Shown in pieces: positions 1 through 7,793 of a stretch of DNA of 30,499 bases; positions within the stretch are counted from its first letter, which is position 1; every line of letters begins with the position of its first letter. The stretch comes from JAATGA01 sp047605605. GTDB lineage: Bacteria; Pseudomonadota; Alphaproteobacteria; Rhodobacterales; Rhodobacteraceae. The notes beneath the pieces are model-generated. The model was not told the DNA's origin, did not search any database, and saw only the letters and a list, made by a program, of their open reading frames with translations. A program made the position numbers and the translations under genes. The DNA lies in NCBI GenBank assembly GCA_047605605.1, contig JASGFG010000044.1, positions 1 to 30,499 of the forward strand, given 5' to 3'.

Positions 1-42
1 CTGCTGCTGCGCGCGATCCGCACGCGCGGCCCGGCCCGCTGA
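1..42 (+). CDS. possible C-terminal tail of an upstream gene (partial)
   Basis: An open frame runs from the left edge to a TGA at 40-42 and would encode the last 13 residues, LLLRAIRTRGPAR, of a gene entering from outside the window. The short Arg-rich end is compatible with a real C-terminus, and it lies 14 bases from the convergent stop of the acetyltransferase. Thirteen codons are too few to name a family or to prove coding. Confidence 0.3.
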   Translation: MLLRAIRTRGPAR

Positions 43-56
43 CCCGCGCGGCCGCG

Positions 57-635
57 TCAGGCCCCCAGCGGCTTTGTGAACAGGATCCATTCGCTGGCAT
101 CGACGGCCCAGTCACCCTTGACAACCGGACGGCGGGCGGTTTCGCGATAGCCCTTGGCGGTATAAAGACGCAGGGCGTCCAGATGCGTATCCTCGGCGAT
201 CAGGCTGATCGTGCGGTGGCCTGCATCGGCGGCTACCGTTTCGGCATGGGCCAGCAGCGCGCTGCCCAGCCCCTTGCCGCGAAAGCCCTCATAGGTCGCA
301 AGGACGTTCAGATACCACGAACCGGGGGCCAGCGCCTCCAGCTCCAGCAGGGGGATGAAGATCGGGGGGGTGTCGGGGTCGATGGGGCCGGGGGTTTCCT
401 CGGCCGCATAGCCCAGAAGGCAGGCCGCGACCTCGCCCCCCACCTCGGCCATCCAGGCATTGTTATAGGAGAAATTCCCCGTCGCCCGCGCCGCGCGTTC
501 GCGGCCCCAGGCCCAAGGGTCGCCGTCCGGCCCGACGGATTTCCGCCAGAAATGCAGCGGCAGGTCATCCGCCGCCATGTTGATGAAGCGCACCAGATGC
601 CCGGCGTCCGACGCCCATGCCTTGCGGATCGACAT
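57..635 (-). CDS. GNAT-family N-acetyltransferase
   Basis: This 192-residue protein has the GNAT fold signature: after a hydrophobic strand (residues about 106-113) comes YEGFRGKGLGSALL, in which RGKGLG is the acetyl-CoA pyrophosphate-binding R-x-x-G-x-G/A loop. The C-terminal part (DALRLYTAKGYRE) is the usual family motif B. It probably transfers an acetyl group from acetyl-CoA to an amine or amino acid in the cytoplasm; the acceptor cannot be inferred. The start is set by AAAGGAA about nine bases upstream of ATG 635. It is transcribed divergently from the cupin gene at 787, and the 151-bp gap between them holds an operator-like palindrome. The family is clear, the substrate unknown. Confidence 0.85.
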   Translation of the reverse strand: MSIRKAWASDAGHLVRFINMAADDLPLHFWRKSVGPDGDPWAWGRERAARATGNFSYNNAWMAEVGGEVAACLLGYAAEETPGPIDPDTPPIFIPLLELEALAPGSWYLNVLATYEGFRGKGLGSALLAHAETVAADAGHRTISLIAEDTHLDALRLYTAKGYRETARRPVVKGDWAVDASEWILFTKPLGA

Positions 636-711
636 ATCGGCTTTCCTTTCGCATCCAGCCTGCGCCTGCCGGATACGAGAGATAGACCATTCCCGGCGGC
701 AATGGCACCCC

Positions 712-724
712 GTGTCGTCGACAC
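712..724. promoter_or_regulatory. odd palindrome GTGTCG-T-CGACAC, possible regulator site
   Basis: GTGTCG (712-717) and CGACAC (719-724) are perfect inverted arms around one T. The right part, TCGACACTT, matches the right half of the GntR-type operators found at 17316, 21874 and 25136, but the spacing of the arms is one base longer. It lies 63 bp upstream of the cupin start. It may be a degenerate member of the same operator set or a different site. Confidence 0.4.
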
Positions 725-786
725 TTGCCAGCCGCGGCGGGGCATCCTAGGACGGGGGCCGAAACGCGATCCCCGGAGGAACTGAC

Positions 787-1140
787 ATGAGCGACATGGT
801 TTTCCGTTTTCCCGCACCGGGGCCGGAGCCAATGCTGACCGACCTTGACGGTTGGACCAAGGTCGAGGGCAACCCGACTATGAAGACCTGGGTGCAGCAT
901 ACCTCGATCGACGGCAGCGTGATCAGCGGCACCTGGGCGGCGACGCCGGGCACCTGGCACGCCAGCTACAAGTTCTATGAATTCGTGCATCTGATCGAGG
1001 GGCAGATCACCATCACCCCCGATGGCGGCGCCCCGGTGACGCTGCGCCCCGGCGATGCCTTCGTGGTCGAGCCGGGATTCACCGGCACCTGGCTGATCGA
1101 ACAGCCGGTCCGGAAACACTTCTGCATCAAGCTGAAATAG
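787..1140 (+). CDS. small cupin, EutQ/DUF861-type
   Basis: This 117-residue single-domain cupin carries the family pattern GTWAATPGTWHASY, then YEFVHLIEGQITI, then LRPGDAFVVEPGFTGTW, and ends in VRKHF. Together these match Cupin_3 (DUF861, found in EutQ and ureidoglycine aminohydrolase relatives). The domain forms a beta barrel; classical His metal ligands are mostly replaced by hydrophobic and acidic residues, so catalysis is uncertain. A strong GGAGGA lies eight bases before ATG 787. Small cupins of this type often sit beside amino-acid or amine catabolic genes and may bind or detoxify a ligand. It is followed by a hairpin at 1206-1228 and a co-directional glyoxalase gene. Family assignment is good, role unknown. 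Confidence 0.85.
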   Translation: MSDMVFRFPAPGPEPMLTDLDGWTKVEGNPTMKTWVQHTSIDGSVISGTWAATPGTWHASYKFYEFVHLIEGQITITPDGGAPVTLRPGDAFVVEPGFTGTWLIEQPVRKHFCIKLK

Positions 1141-1205
1141 GGCGGCCGTCGGGCCGCCCGCCCTCGCACCGGCCGAGGGCGGAATAATATTCGCAAAAAT
1201 CCTTT

Positions 1206-1228
1206 CCGGGTAGAATGATACTACCCGG
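1206..1228. repeat. perfect 8-7-8 inverted repeat between cupin and glyoxalase genes
   Basis: CCGGGTAG (1206-1213) and CTACCCGG (1221-1228) are perfectly complementary around AATGATA. An AT-rich stretch (1183-1203) lies just upstream and the glyoxalase start is 43 bp downstream. No T-run follows, so it is not a canonical intrinsic terminator. A regulator operator or a 5'-UTR hairpin for the glyoxalase gene is more likely. Confidence 0.6.
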
Positions 1229-1271
1229 TCTTCGCGGAAATGCCGTCTCCTGCCGGAAAAGGGGGATGACG

Positions 1272-1676
1272 ATGGCGAAGATGATCCATTCGATGATCCG
1301 TGTGCTGGACGAGGCGCGATCCGTCGCCTTTTACAACACGGCCTTTGGCCTGAAGGTGGTCGAACGGCTGGATTTCGAGACCTTTACCCTGATCTATCTG
1401 TCGAACGGCGAAACCGGGTTCGAGCTGGAGCTGACGGTCAACAAGGGCCGCACCGAACCCTATGCCCTGGGCGACGGCTATGGCCATCTGGCCGTTTCGG
1501 TCGCCGATGTCGATGCCGAACACGCGCGGCTGACGGCGGCGGGTCTTGCCCCGCGCAAGCTGGTGGATTTCGCCCCCGGCGGCCCCGGCACCCCGGTGAT
1601 CGCGCGGTTCTTCTTCATCGTCGATCCCGACGGATACCAGATCGAAGTCCTGAAAAGGGGGGGCCGCTACCTTTAG
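1272..1676 (+). CDS. glyoxalase I / VOC-family lyase
   Basis: The 134-residue product has the two beta-alpha-beta-beta-beta modules of the vicinal-oxygen-chelate superfamily and resembles lactoylglutathione lyase. Metal ligands of the glyoxalase I type can be placed: His near the N-terminus (MIHSMIRVLD), Glu in GFELELTVN, His in YGHLAVSV and Glu in GYQIEVLK. The run TVNKGRTEPYALGDGYGH is typical of bacterial GloA. The expected reaction is isomerisation of the methylglyoxal-glutathione hemithioacetal to lactoylglutathione in the cytosol. ATG 1272 is preferred because GGGGG sits six bases ahead; ATG 1266 is in frame and possible. It is followed after 74 bp by the dehydrogenase pair, suggesting a link to oxidation of aldehydes or sugars. 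Confidence 0.88.
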   Translation: MAKMIHSMIRVLDEARSVAFYNTAFGLKVVERLDFETFTLIYLSNGETGFELELTVNKGRTEPYALGDGYGHLAVSVADVDAEHARLTAAGLAPRKLVDFAPGGPGTPVIARFFFIVDPDGYQIEVLKRGGRYL

Positions 1677-1750
1677 ACCGAAAGGCCAGCCCCGCGGAAG
1701 GAGGAGCCGCGGGACACTCCCAGCCGAAAAAGAACAGCAAGGAGGAGAGA

Positions 1751-2275
1751 ATGACCACTGCACCCCAAAGGCGTGGGTTGACGCGCCGGGACCTGATTGC
1801 CCGCAGCATGGCGGCGGGCGCGGGGCTGATCGTCGGCGCGGGCTTTGTCGCGGCCCCCGATGCCGTCTGGGCCTATGAGGCGACGGCGCTGAAGCCCGAA
1901 ACCATGGCCACCCTGATCCGCATGGCGCGCGACATCTATCCGCATGACCGGCTGGGCGACGAATTCTATGTCGTGGCCGTCAAGGGATACGACACCGCCG
2001 AAGCCGCCCCTGCCGTCGAGGCAGGCATCGCCGCGCTGGATGCGGCGGCGCGGGGCGCCGGACACGCCAGCTATCTGGATGCGGCGTGGGAGGATGACCG
2101 CGTGGCGATCCTGCGCGGGATGGAGCATTCGGCCTTTTTCCAGAAGATCCGCGGCGGGCTGGTGACGGGCCTCTACAACCAGAAAGAGGTCTGGCCTCTG
2201 TTCGGATACGAAGGCGAATCCTACAGCAAGGGCGGCTACATCCACCGCGGCTTTGACGACATCAACTGGCTCTGA
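1751..2275 (+). CDS. Tat-exported small subunit of a GMC dehydrogenase (gluconate 2-dehydrogenase subunit 3-like)
   Basis: This 174-residue protein begins with a twin-arginine signal (RGLTRRDLIARS, then a hydrophobic AAGAGLIVGAGF stretch, cleavage probably after VWA near residue 40). The mature part resembles the gamma subunit of membrane FAD dehydrogenases (gluconate, fructose and FAD-glucose dehydrogenases). In those enzymes the small subunit carries the folded catalytic subunit through the Tat pathway. That fits here, because the catalytic GMC gene starts 17 bp downstream and lacks its own signal peptide. AAGGAGGAG precedes ATG 1751 closely. The C-terminal FDDINWL tail is conserved in such partners as far as I recall. 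No cytochrome c subunit gene is visible nearby. Confidence 0.8.
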   Translation: MTTAPQRRGLTRRDLIARSMAAGAGLIVGAGFVAAPDAVWAYEATALKPETMATLIRMARDIYPHDRLGDEFYVVAVKGYDTAEAAPAVEAGIAALDAAARGAGHASYLDAAWEDDRVAILRGMEHSAFFQKIRGGLVTGLYNQKEVWPLFGYEGESYSKGGYIHRGFDDINWL

Positions 2276-2292
2276 CCGGGGAGGGGAAGGAC

Positions 2293-3864
2293 ATGGTTGC
2301 GAAATTCGACCTGAACGACGACTCGGTCGTGCTGATCGTCGGCACCGGCGCGGGCGGCGGGGTGCTGGCCAACGAACTGGCGCAAAAGGGCGTCAAGGTC
2401 GTGGCGCTGGAGGCGGGCGGGCGCTATCTGCCCGAGGATTACATCAACGACGAATGGGACAGCTTTGCCCAGCTGGCCTGGACCGATCCGCGCACCACAT
2501 CCGGCGACTGGCGGGTGGCGCGCGACTTTTCCGGCCTGCCGGCATGGATCGTCAAGGCGGTCGGCGGCACGACGATCCACTGGGCGGGCGCCAGCCTGCG
2601 GTTCCAGGACCACGAATGGAAGGCGCATAGCACCTATGGCCATGTGGCGGGCGCCAACCTGCTGGACTGGCCCATCGACGGCGCCGAAATGGCCCCTTGG
2701 TATGACAAGGCCGAGGCCAAGCTGGGCGTGACCCGCACCGGCGACCGGCCCGGCCTGCCCGGCAACAACAACTACAAGGTGCTGGAAAAGGGCGCCCTGG
2801 CGCTTGGCTACAAGGAGGTGTCGACCGGCCGCATGGCCATCAACTCCATCGACTATGACGAACGCATGTCCTGCCAGCAGACGGGATTCTGCTTTCAGGG
2901 CTGCAAATGGGGCGCCAAATGGTCGGCGGCCTATACCGACATCCCCCGCGGCGAGGCAACCGGCAACCTGGAGGTGCGCGACCGCTGCCATGTCATGCGG
3001 ATCGAACATGACGACAAGGGCCGCGTGACCGGCGCGCTTTACGTCGACAAGGACGGCAACCAGCAGTTCCAGAAGGCGCGCCTCGTCTGCGTCGCGGGGA
3101 ACTCCATCGAAAGCCCGCGGCTGCTGCTGAACTCGGCCTCGTCGATGTTCCCTGACGGGCTGGCCAATTCCTCGGGCCAGGTGGGGCGGAACTACATGCG
3201 CCATGTGACCGGATCGGTCTACGGGGTGTTCCCGAAGCCCGTGCGGATGTGGCGCGGCACCACAATGGCGGGCATCGTGCGGGACGAGGCGCGGTTCGAT
3301 GCGGGCCGCGGCTTTGTCGGCGGCTATGAGCTGGAAACCCTGTCGCTGGGCCTGCCGTTCATGGCGGCCTTCCTCGACCCCGGCGGCTGGGGGCGCGGCT
3401 TCACCTCGGCGCTGGACGGGTATGAGAACATGGCCGGGATGTGGATCGTGGGCGAGGACATGCCGCAGGAGACGAACCGCATCACCCTGTCTTCCACGGT
3501 GAAGGATGCCCATGGCCTGCCGGTGCCGGATGTGCATTTCGATGACCATCCGAACGACATCGCCATGCGGACCCATGCCTACAAGCTGGGCGAGGCGATC
3601 TATCGCGAGGCGGGGGCCACGCGCACCTTCCCGACGCCGCCCTATCCGTCCACCCACAACCTCGGGTCCAACCGTATGTCGGCCAACCCGCGCGACGGCG
3701 TGGTCAACAAGCATGGGCAAAGCCACGACATCGCCAACCTGTTCATCTCGGACGGCAGCCAGTTCACCACGGGGGCGGCGGAAAACCCGACGCTGACCAT
3801 CGTGGCGCTGGCGATCCGGCAGGCCGACCATATCGCGGGCGAGATGAACCGGCAGAACATCTGA
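2293..3864 (+). CDS. GMC oxidoreductase, FAD dehydrogenase catalytic subunit with [3Fe-4S]-type Cys motif
   Basis: This 523-residue flavoprotein has the Rossmann FAD motif at residues 16-30 (VGTGAGGGVLANELA), the GMC signature around His96 (GGTTIHWAGASLRF) and the C-terminal active-site block THNLGSNRM followed by NLFISDGSQFTTGAAENPTLTI. It oxidises an alcohol or sugar hydroxyl; the substrate is unknown. Residues 194-204 hold Cys194, Cys200 and Cys204 (C-x5-C-x3-C, followed by GA). This spacing resembles the [3Fe-4S] ligand motif of FAD-dependent glucose, fructose and gluconate dehydrogenases, so electron transfer out of FAD via a cluster is likely. With no signal peptide, it is probably co-exported with the Tat subunit just upstream. 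GGGGAGGGGAAGGAC precedes the ATG. A strong terminator follows at 3886. Confidence 0.88.
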   Translation: MVAKFDLNDDSVVLIVGTGAGGGVLANELAQKGVKVVALEAGGRYLPEDYINDEWDSFAQLAWTDPRTTSGDWRVARDFSGLPAWIVKAVGGTTIHWAGASLRFQDHEWKAHSTYGHVAGANLLDWPIDGAEMAPWYDKAEAKLGVTRTGDRPGLPGNNNYKVLEKGALALGYKEVSTGRMAINSIDYDERMSCQQTGFCFQGCKWGAKWSAAYTDIPRGEATGNLEVRDRCHVMRIEHDDKGRVTGALYVDKDGNQQFQKARLVCVAGNSIESPRLLLNSASSMFPDGLANSSGQVGRNYMRHVTGSVYGVFPKPVRMWRGTTMAGIVRDEARFDAGRGFVGGYELETLSLGLPFMAAFLDPGGWGRGFTSALDGYENMAGMWIVGEDMPQETNRITLSSTVKDAHGLPVPDVHFDDHPNDIAMRTHAYKLGEAIYREAGATRTFPTPPYPSTHNLGSNRMSANPRDGVVNKHGQSHDIANLFISDGSQFTTGAAENPTLTIVALAIRQADHIAGEMNRQNI

Positions 3865-3885
3865 CCCCCTGCCGGGTCGCGCGGG

Positions 3886-3911
3886 CCCCGGACGGAAACG
3901 TCCGGGGTTTT
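3886..3911 (+). terminator. intrinsic terminator of the GMC dehydrogenase operon
   Basis: CCCCGGACG (3886-3894) pairs perfectly with CGTCCGGGG (3899-3907) around a GAAA tetraloop and is followed by TTTTCCGTTTCC. It lies 22 bp after the GMC stop. Because the ribbon-helix-helix gene converges from the right, the hairpin may serve both directions, though the T-run favours the plus strand. Confidence 0.85.
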
Positions 3912-3919
3912 CCGTTTCC

Positions 3920-4219
3920 TCAGGCGGCGGCGTCCAGCCGCTTGGGCGGCACGGCGGCCGCGCCCTTTTCCAGCCGCACCAGACAGGTGCAGCGCAGAAG
4001 CGAGGCGAAGTTCACCGGCTCGCCATGAAACTCCAGCACTTCGCGATGCAGGGTCGACAGGAACGCCGCGGTGGATTCCCCCTGTTCATGGGCGATCTGG
4101 TCCAGGATCGTCCAGAACGCCGCCTCCAGCCGGACCGAGGTGCTTTGTCCGTTCAGCCGGATGCGGCGCGTGACCGGCACATAGCGGGCGGGGTCCTGCT
4201 TGGCAAAAAGTTCGCACAT
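3920..4219 (-). CDS. ribbon-helix-helix domain protein
   Basis: This 99-residue basic protein has a ribbon-helix-helix core: a short beta strand (VTRRIRLNGQSTSVRLE, residues about 17-33) followed by two helices (FWTILDQIAHEQG and STAAFLSTLHREVLEF). It resembles the RHH_4 family common in alphaproteobacteria. Such proteins usually bind DNA as dimers, often as autorepressors, but no partner toxin gene is present. ATG 4219 is chosen because GGGAGG lies ten bases upstream; an in-frame ATG at 4243 has no comparable site. The AT-rich sequence around 4243-4258 is a plausible promoter. The target is not deducible. Confidence 0.7.
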   Translation of the reverse strand: MCELFAKQDPARYVPVTRRIRLNGQSTSVRLEAAFWTILDQIAHEQGESTAAFLSTLHREVLEFHGEPVNFASLLRCTCLVRLEKGAAAVPPKRLDAAA

Positions 4220-4457
4220 GATTGCGGCTCCTCCCTTCCACAACTGATACGACTATTGTGCGGGCGCGCGTGGCTGTCAAATCGGCCAAAAGGCAGGGGC
4301 GGGCGACGGACCCGGACCCGGCAGGACGGTTCGCCTTTTTCGACCGCCCCCCGTCCGCGGCAGGGCCGCCTGTGCGCCGATCGTCCGCGGCAAGCGGCGG
4401 CTTTACGCCAGGATCATTCTGAAGAAGGGTGTGCTGTGAAAAACGGGGGAGGAACCG

Positions 4458-5282
4458 ATGCTCGACGCCCATCAGCATTTCTGGAAGGTCTCGCGCGGGG
4501 ATTACGGCTGGATGTCGCCCGACCTGACCACGCTTTACCGCGACTTCGGCCCCGATGACCTTTGGCCGCAGATGCAGGCGGCGGGGATCACGCAGACGGT
4601 TGTGGTTCAGGCCGCCGAGACCGAGGCAGAGACCGACTTTCTACTGGACATCGCGGTGCGGACGGATTTCGTCGCGGGCGTGGTCGGCTGGATTGACATG
4701 CTGTCGGAAGGGTTCGCCGCCCGGCTGGATCATTACGCGGCACAGCCGAAATGGGTGGGCCTGCGCCCGATGTTGCAGGACCGTGACCCGGCGCTGATCG
4801 CCGATCCGCGGTTCCGCGCCGCCCTGGCGCAGGTGGCGCGAAAGGGCGTGTCGTTCGACATTCTGACCTTTCCGCGCCATCTGCCCGCGATGGTGGACGC
4901 GCTGCACGCCACGCCTGGGCTGCACGCGATCCTCGACCATATCTCGAAACCCGACATGGGCGGGGAAATCGACCCCGGCTGGCGCGCGGGGATCGAGGCT
5001 TTGGCAGCGGTGCCGGGCCTGCATTGCAAGATCTCGGGCCTTGTGACCGAGGCCGGGGCGGACTGGACCCCCGCCCGCATCCGCCCCTTTGTCGAGGTGG
5101 TGGCGCGCGCCTTCGGTCCCGGCCGGCTGGTCTTCGGATCCGACTGGCCGGTCTGCACGCTGGCGGCCAGCCACGCGCAGGTGGTCGATCTGGCCCGCGA
5201 CCTGCTGGGGCGGCTTTACGGCCCCGAGGACATGCAGGCGATCTTTCAGACCAACGGGCGGCGGTTCTATCGTCTGGCCTAG
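4458..5282 (+). CDS. amidohydrolase family protein (COG3618, L-fuconolactonase-like)
   Basis: This 274-residue TIM-barrel hydrolase shows the amidohydrolase_2 landmarks: an N-terminal metal-binding His-x-His (MLDAHQHFWK), VVGWIDM, GLRPMLQD, the barrel His in AILDHISKPDM, and the C-terminal catalytic Asp in VFGSDWPVC. The closest remembered class is L-fucono-1,5-lactonase and related sugar lactonases, which open a lactone to the free acid. That would pair logically with a GMC sugar dehydrogenase upstream, but the RHH gene separates them and the link is only inference. GGGGGAGGAACCG precedes ATG 4458. The 238 bp before it contains no recognisable gene. Its stop is one base from the stop of the convergent B12 protein. 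Confidence 0.85.
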   Translation: MLDAHQHFWKVSRGDYGWMSPDLTTLYRDFGPDDLWPQMQAAGITQTVVVQAAETEAETDFLLDIAVRTDFVAGVVGWIDMLSEGFAARLDHYAAQPKWVGLRPMLQDRDPALIADPRFRAALAQVARKGVSFDILTFPRHLPAMVDALHATPGLHAILDHISKPDMGGEIDPGWRAGIEALAAVPGLHCKISGLVTEAGADWTPARIRPFVEVVARAFGPGRLVFGSDWPVCTLAASHAQVVDLARDLLGRLYGPEDMQAIFQTNGRRFYRLA

Positions 5283-5283
5283 C

Positions 5284-7002
5284 TCAGCCGTCCAGTGCCG
5301 CGCGCATGTCGTCCAGATCGGCGCAAGGGTGGACGCCCAGCCTTGCCAGATCGCCCGTCACATCGACCGGCAGGCCCGAGTTCGAATCCTTTGGAACCTC
5401 GTTCAGCCTGCCGCCGATCAGCAGGGGCAGATCCATCCCGCGCCCCTTCATCGCCACAAGGACCGCACCGGCATAGCTGAGCGCGACACCGTTGTAGGTG
5501 CTGATCGCAATGGCGTCGGCGCCCGCCTCCTGCGCGCGTTCGACCAGCGTTTCGGGATCGACCGAAACGCCGGCGTCGACGATCCCGGCGCCAAGGCCAC
5601 TGAGCGCCTGTTCCACCAGATACTTTCCATGCTCGTGCACATCGGTGGTGCCGACGCAGATACGCAAGGGGCGGGGCAGGGGGGTCTGGCCGGCGACCCA
5701 GGCTTCGGCCTTGTGGTTCAGCTCTCGCGCCCATTCGGCATGGATCAGAGGTGCGCGCCCGCGCGGGGTTTCGGCGCCGGGGCCGAACAGCGCCTCCATC
5801 CGTTTCGGACCCATCCGCCGGATGGCCAGCATCAGCGCGGCGGGATCGTCCATCGGCACGCCCCGGTCGGTCAGCCCGGCCAGCGTGGCGGCGGCAAAGC
5901 GGCGCCCGCCCTCGACCAGGCGGTCGGCCATCGCCTGCACCTTGGGCCAATCGAACACCGCATCATAGAAAGGCGCGTGCTGGACCAGCCTGTGGGCAAA
6001 GGTCTGGGCGTCGATGATCTCCTCCACATCCGGGATGCGGACGTTTTCTGTGACGGGCACCGGGTTGATCGCGTGCCCCAGCGGCCAGCGGCCCAGCGAA
6101 AGAATGTCGGCCATCAGATAGCTGGACAGGCTGGCGTAATTGCCCGCCGCCGAAGACTGATAGGCCACGGTATTGCCGAAGATCATCGTGCCCGGCGTAT
6201 CGGACACCTGCGCCAGCGCGGCATGAAAGGCCGCGCGGCTCAGCGGGTCGCTGAAATGGTGGCCATAACAATGGCCGATCCTTGCGCCGATCAGCCCCTC
6301 GACGATGTGCTTTTCGATCAGCACCATGCCAAGCGCGCAGGCCATGTCGATGAACAGCCCCGCGAACCCGTCGTCCAGGTTGGAATGGACCAGCACCTCG
6401 GCATCCTGCGCCGCGATCAGGCCAAGCGCGGTGACAGTGGCCTCGGTCGTGGCCACGTCATCATCCCAATAGGGTAGGCGAAAGGTGAAATACTGCCCCA
6501 GATTACCCAGGGACGAGGCCCCCGCGGCCAGGGCCGCACAGGTATTCTCGACCGCGCCCGGCAGGCCCAGCATGAAGTCGCCGAAGTGGTTCGCGGCGGG
6601 CGCGGCATGGGTGATGCGGGCGAAATCCTCGGGGCCGTTCAGGACGATGCCGGTGCCCCGCGTCGCATTGGCCCGCATGGATTGCGGATAGCCCATCGAC
6701 CAGTCCAGCGTGATGCCGAAACGATCGACGATCACGCCTGCCTCGCGGCATTTGCCATGCACCTCGGCAATGGCCCAGATGGTGCGGTCGACGTTGCGGA
6801 ATCCGATATGGGCGTGCTGCATGATGCGCCCCTGCGCGGCGGTGCGGCGCTTGTATTCCGCCTCCGATGCGACGCCCTCTTCGCTCAGGAAGGGGCAGGG
6901 GCCAAGCCGCCAGTCGCGCGCCAGGGCGCGACCCCGGGCAAGAAGATCGGCGCCCGGCGTCAGGCGCGGGTCGGTCAGGGCGGGCGGGGAAAGGACGGTC
7001 AT
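5284..7002 (-). CDS. fused B12-dependent mutase: glutamate mutase E-like barrel plus MutS-like cobalamin-binding domain
   Basis: The 572-residue product has two parts. Residues about 50-340 resemble the TIM barrel of glutamate (methylaspartate) mutase subunit E; conserved-looking blocks include LPGAVENTCAALAAGAS-SLGNLGQ (about 147-170) and LVHSNLDDGFAG (about 204-215). Residues 446-572 are a flavodoxin-like B12-binding domain with DVHEHG at 454-459 (His456 as the lower cobalt ligand of the DxHxxG motif), ISTYNG at 500-505 and GG at 530-531, aligning well with MutS. It would rearrange a carbon skeleton by a radical mechanism with adenosylcobalamin; the substrate is unknown. Classical glutamate mutase has these domains on separate chains. 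Start 7002 gives a 4-bp overlap with the hydrolase gene upstream. Family-level confidence is good, reaction-level low. Confidence 0.78.
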   Translation of the reverse strand: MTVLSPPALTDPRLTPGADLLARGRALARDWRLGPCPFLSEEGVASEAEYKRRTAAQGRIMQHAHIGFRNVDRTIWAIAEVHGKCREAGVIVDRFGITLDWSMGYPQSMRANATRGTGIVLNGPEDFARITHAAPAANHFGDFMLGLPGAVENTCAALAAGASSLGNLGQYFTFRLPYWDDDVATTEATVTALGLIAAQDAEVLVHSNLDDGFAGLFIDMACALGMVLIEKHIVEGLIGARIGHCYGHHFSDPLSRAAFHAALAQVSDTPGTMIFGNTVAYQSSAAGNYASLSSYLMADILSLGRWPLGHAINPVPVTENVRIPDVEEIIDAQTFAHRLVQHAPFYDAVFDWPKVQAMADRLVEGGRRFAAATLAGLTDRGVPMDDPAALMLAIRRMGPKRMEALFGPGAETPRGRAPLIHAEWARELNHKAEAWVAGQTPLPRPLRICVGTTDVHEHGKYLVEQALSGLGAGIVDAGVSVDPETLVERAQEAGADAIAISTYNGVALSYAGAVLVAMKGRGMDLPLLIGGRLNEVPKDSNSGLPVDVTGDLARLGVHPCADLDDMRAALDG

Positions 7003-7793
7003 GGGCAAGTCCTTGCGATAAAGCCGCGCACCAGACCGGCCAACCGGTCGGGATGGGCGGCGGGGTGGAAATGGGCGCCGGGCACCATGGCCAGGGTGGC
7101 ACCGGGAATGGCCTCGGCCATCCGGCGGGACATGGGCGGCGGGCACATCTCGTCCGCCTCCGCCGCCACGACCAGCGCAGGCACCGCGATGCGGGGCAGA
7201 TCGGCCAGACGGTCATGGTCCAGCAGCATCCTGACCCGCCTTTCGGTGACGGCAAACGGGGCGAGCCTTTCCGGAGCGGCGGCGACGGCGGCAGCAAGAG
7301 CCGGCGCATTCGCCTCCAGATAGGCGGCCTCGTGCCCCAGAACATGGGTCATGTCCTGATACGCCTCGGCCAGCCCTGCGCCGATCATCGCGGCCCGGGC
7401 CCGGAACATCGCGACAAAGCGGGCGTCCGCTTGCGCCCAGCTGGCGCTGAGGGTGAGGGTCAGGATCAGCCCCGCGTGATCCAGCGCCAGAACCTGCGCC
7501 ACCGCGCCGCCGGTGGAATGCCCGACGACATGCGCGGGGCCGCCGGTCTCGCGCAGGATCGCGGCCATGTCGGCGGCGATCTGCGGAATGGAATAGGGAC
7601 CGTTCGGCCGGTCGCTGCGCCCCGCGCCGCGATGGTCGGCGATGATCAGCCGGTGGTCGCCCGCCAGATCCGCCGCCACCCCCGCCCAGAAGCGCCCGTC
7701 GCCGCCCAGACCGGGGATCAGCAGCACCCGCGGGCCACACCGGCCCATGGTCTCGTAATGGATGCGGCAACCATCGGCGGCGGTATGGATCAT
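6999..7793 (-). CDS. alpha/beta hydrolase
   Basis: This 264-residue protein is a standard alpha/beta hydrolase resembling 3-oxoadipate enol-lactonase and related esterases. The oxyanion region is LLIPGLGGDGRFW (residues 24-36), the nucleophile elbow is GHSTGG with Ser93, and the C-terminal His lies in PGAHFHPAAHPD. It should hydrolyse an ester, lactone or thioester in the cytoplasm. ATG 7793 overlaps the stop of the aspartate-dehydrogenase-like gene by 4 bp and its own stop overlaps the mutase start by 4 bp, so all three are translationally coupled. The context suggests it opens or releases an intermediate of the same pathway. There is no sign of truncation. Confidence 0.85.
   Translation of the reverse strand: MIHTAADGCRIHYETMGRCGPRVLLIPGLGGDGRFWAGVAADLAGDHRLIIADHRGAGRSDRPNGPYSIPQIAADMAAILRETGGPAHVVGHSTGGAVAQVLALDHAGLILTLTLSASWAQADARFVAMFRARAAMIGAGLAEAYQDMTHVLGHEAAYLEANAPALAAAVAAAPERLAPFAVTERRVRMLLDHDRLADLPRIAVPALVVAAEADEMCPPPMSRRMAEAIPGATLAMVPGAHFHPAAHPDRLAGLVRGFIARTCP

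Noticed and set aside
3920..4219. Antitoxin of a toxin-antitoxin pair (ribbon-helix-helix protein)
   Set aside because: No small partner gene lies on either side; the neighbours are a dehydrogenase and an amidohydrolase.
4352..4392. Direct repeat CGTCCGCGGCA at 4352 and 4382 before the amidohydrolase gene
   Set aside because: Eleven GC-rich bases twice with 30-bp spacing is compatible with chance here, and no further copies or symmetry are present.
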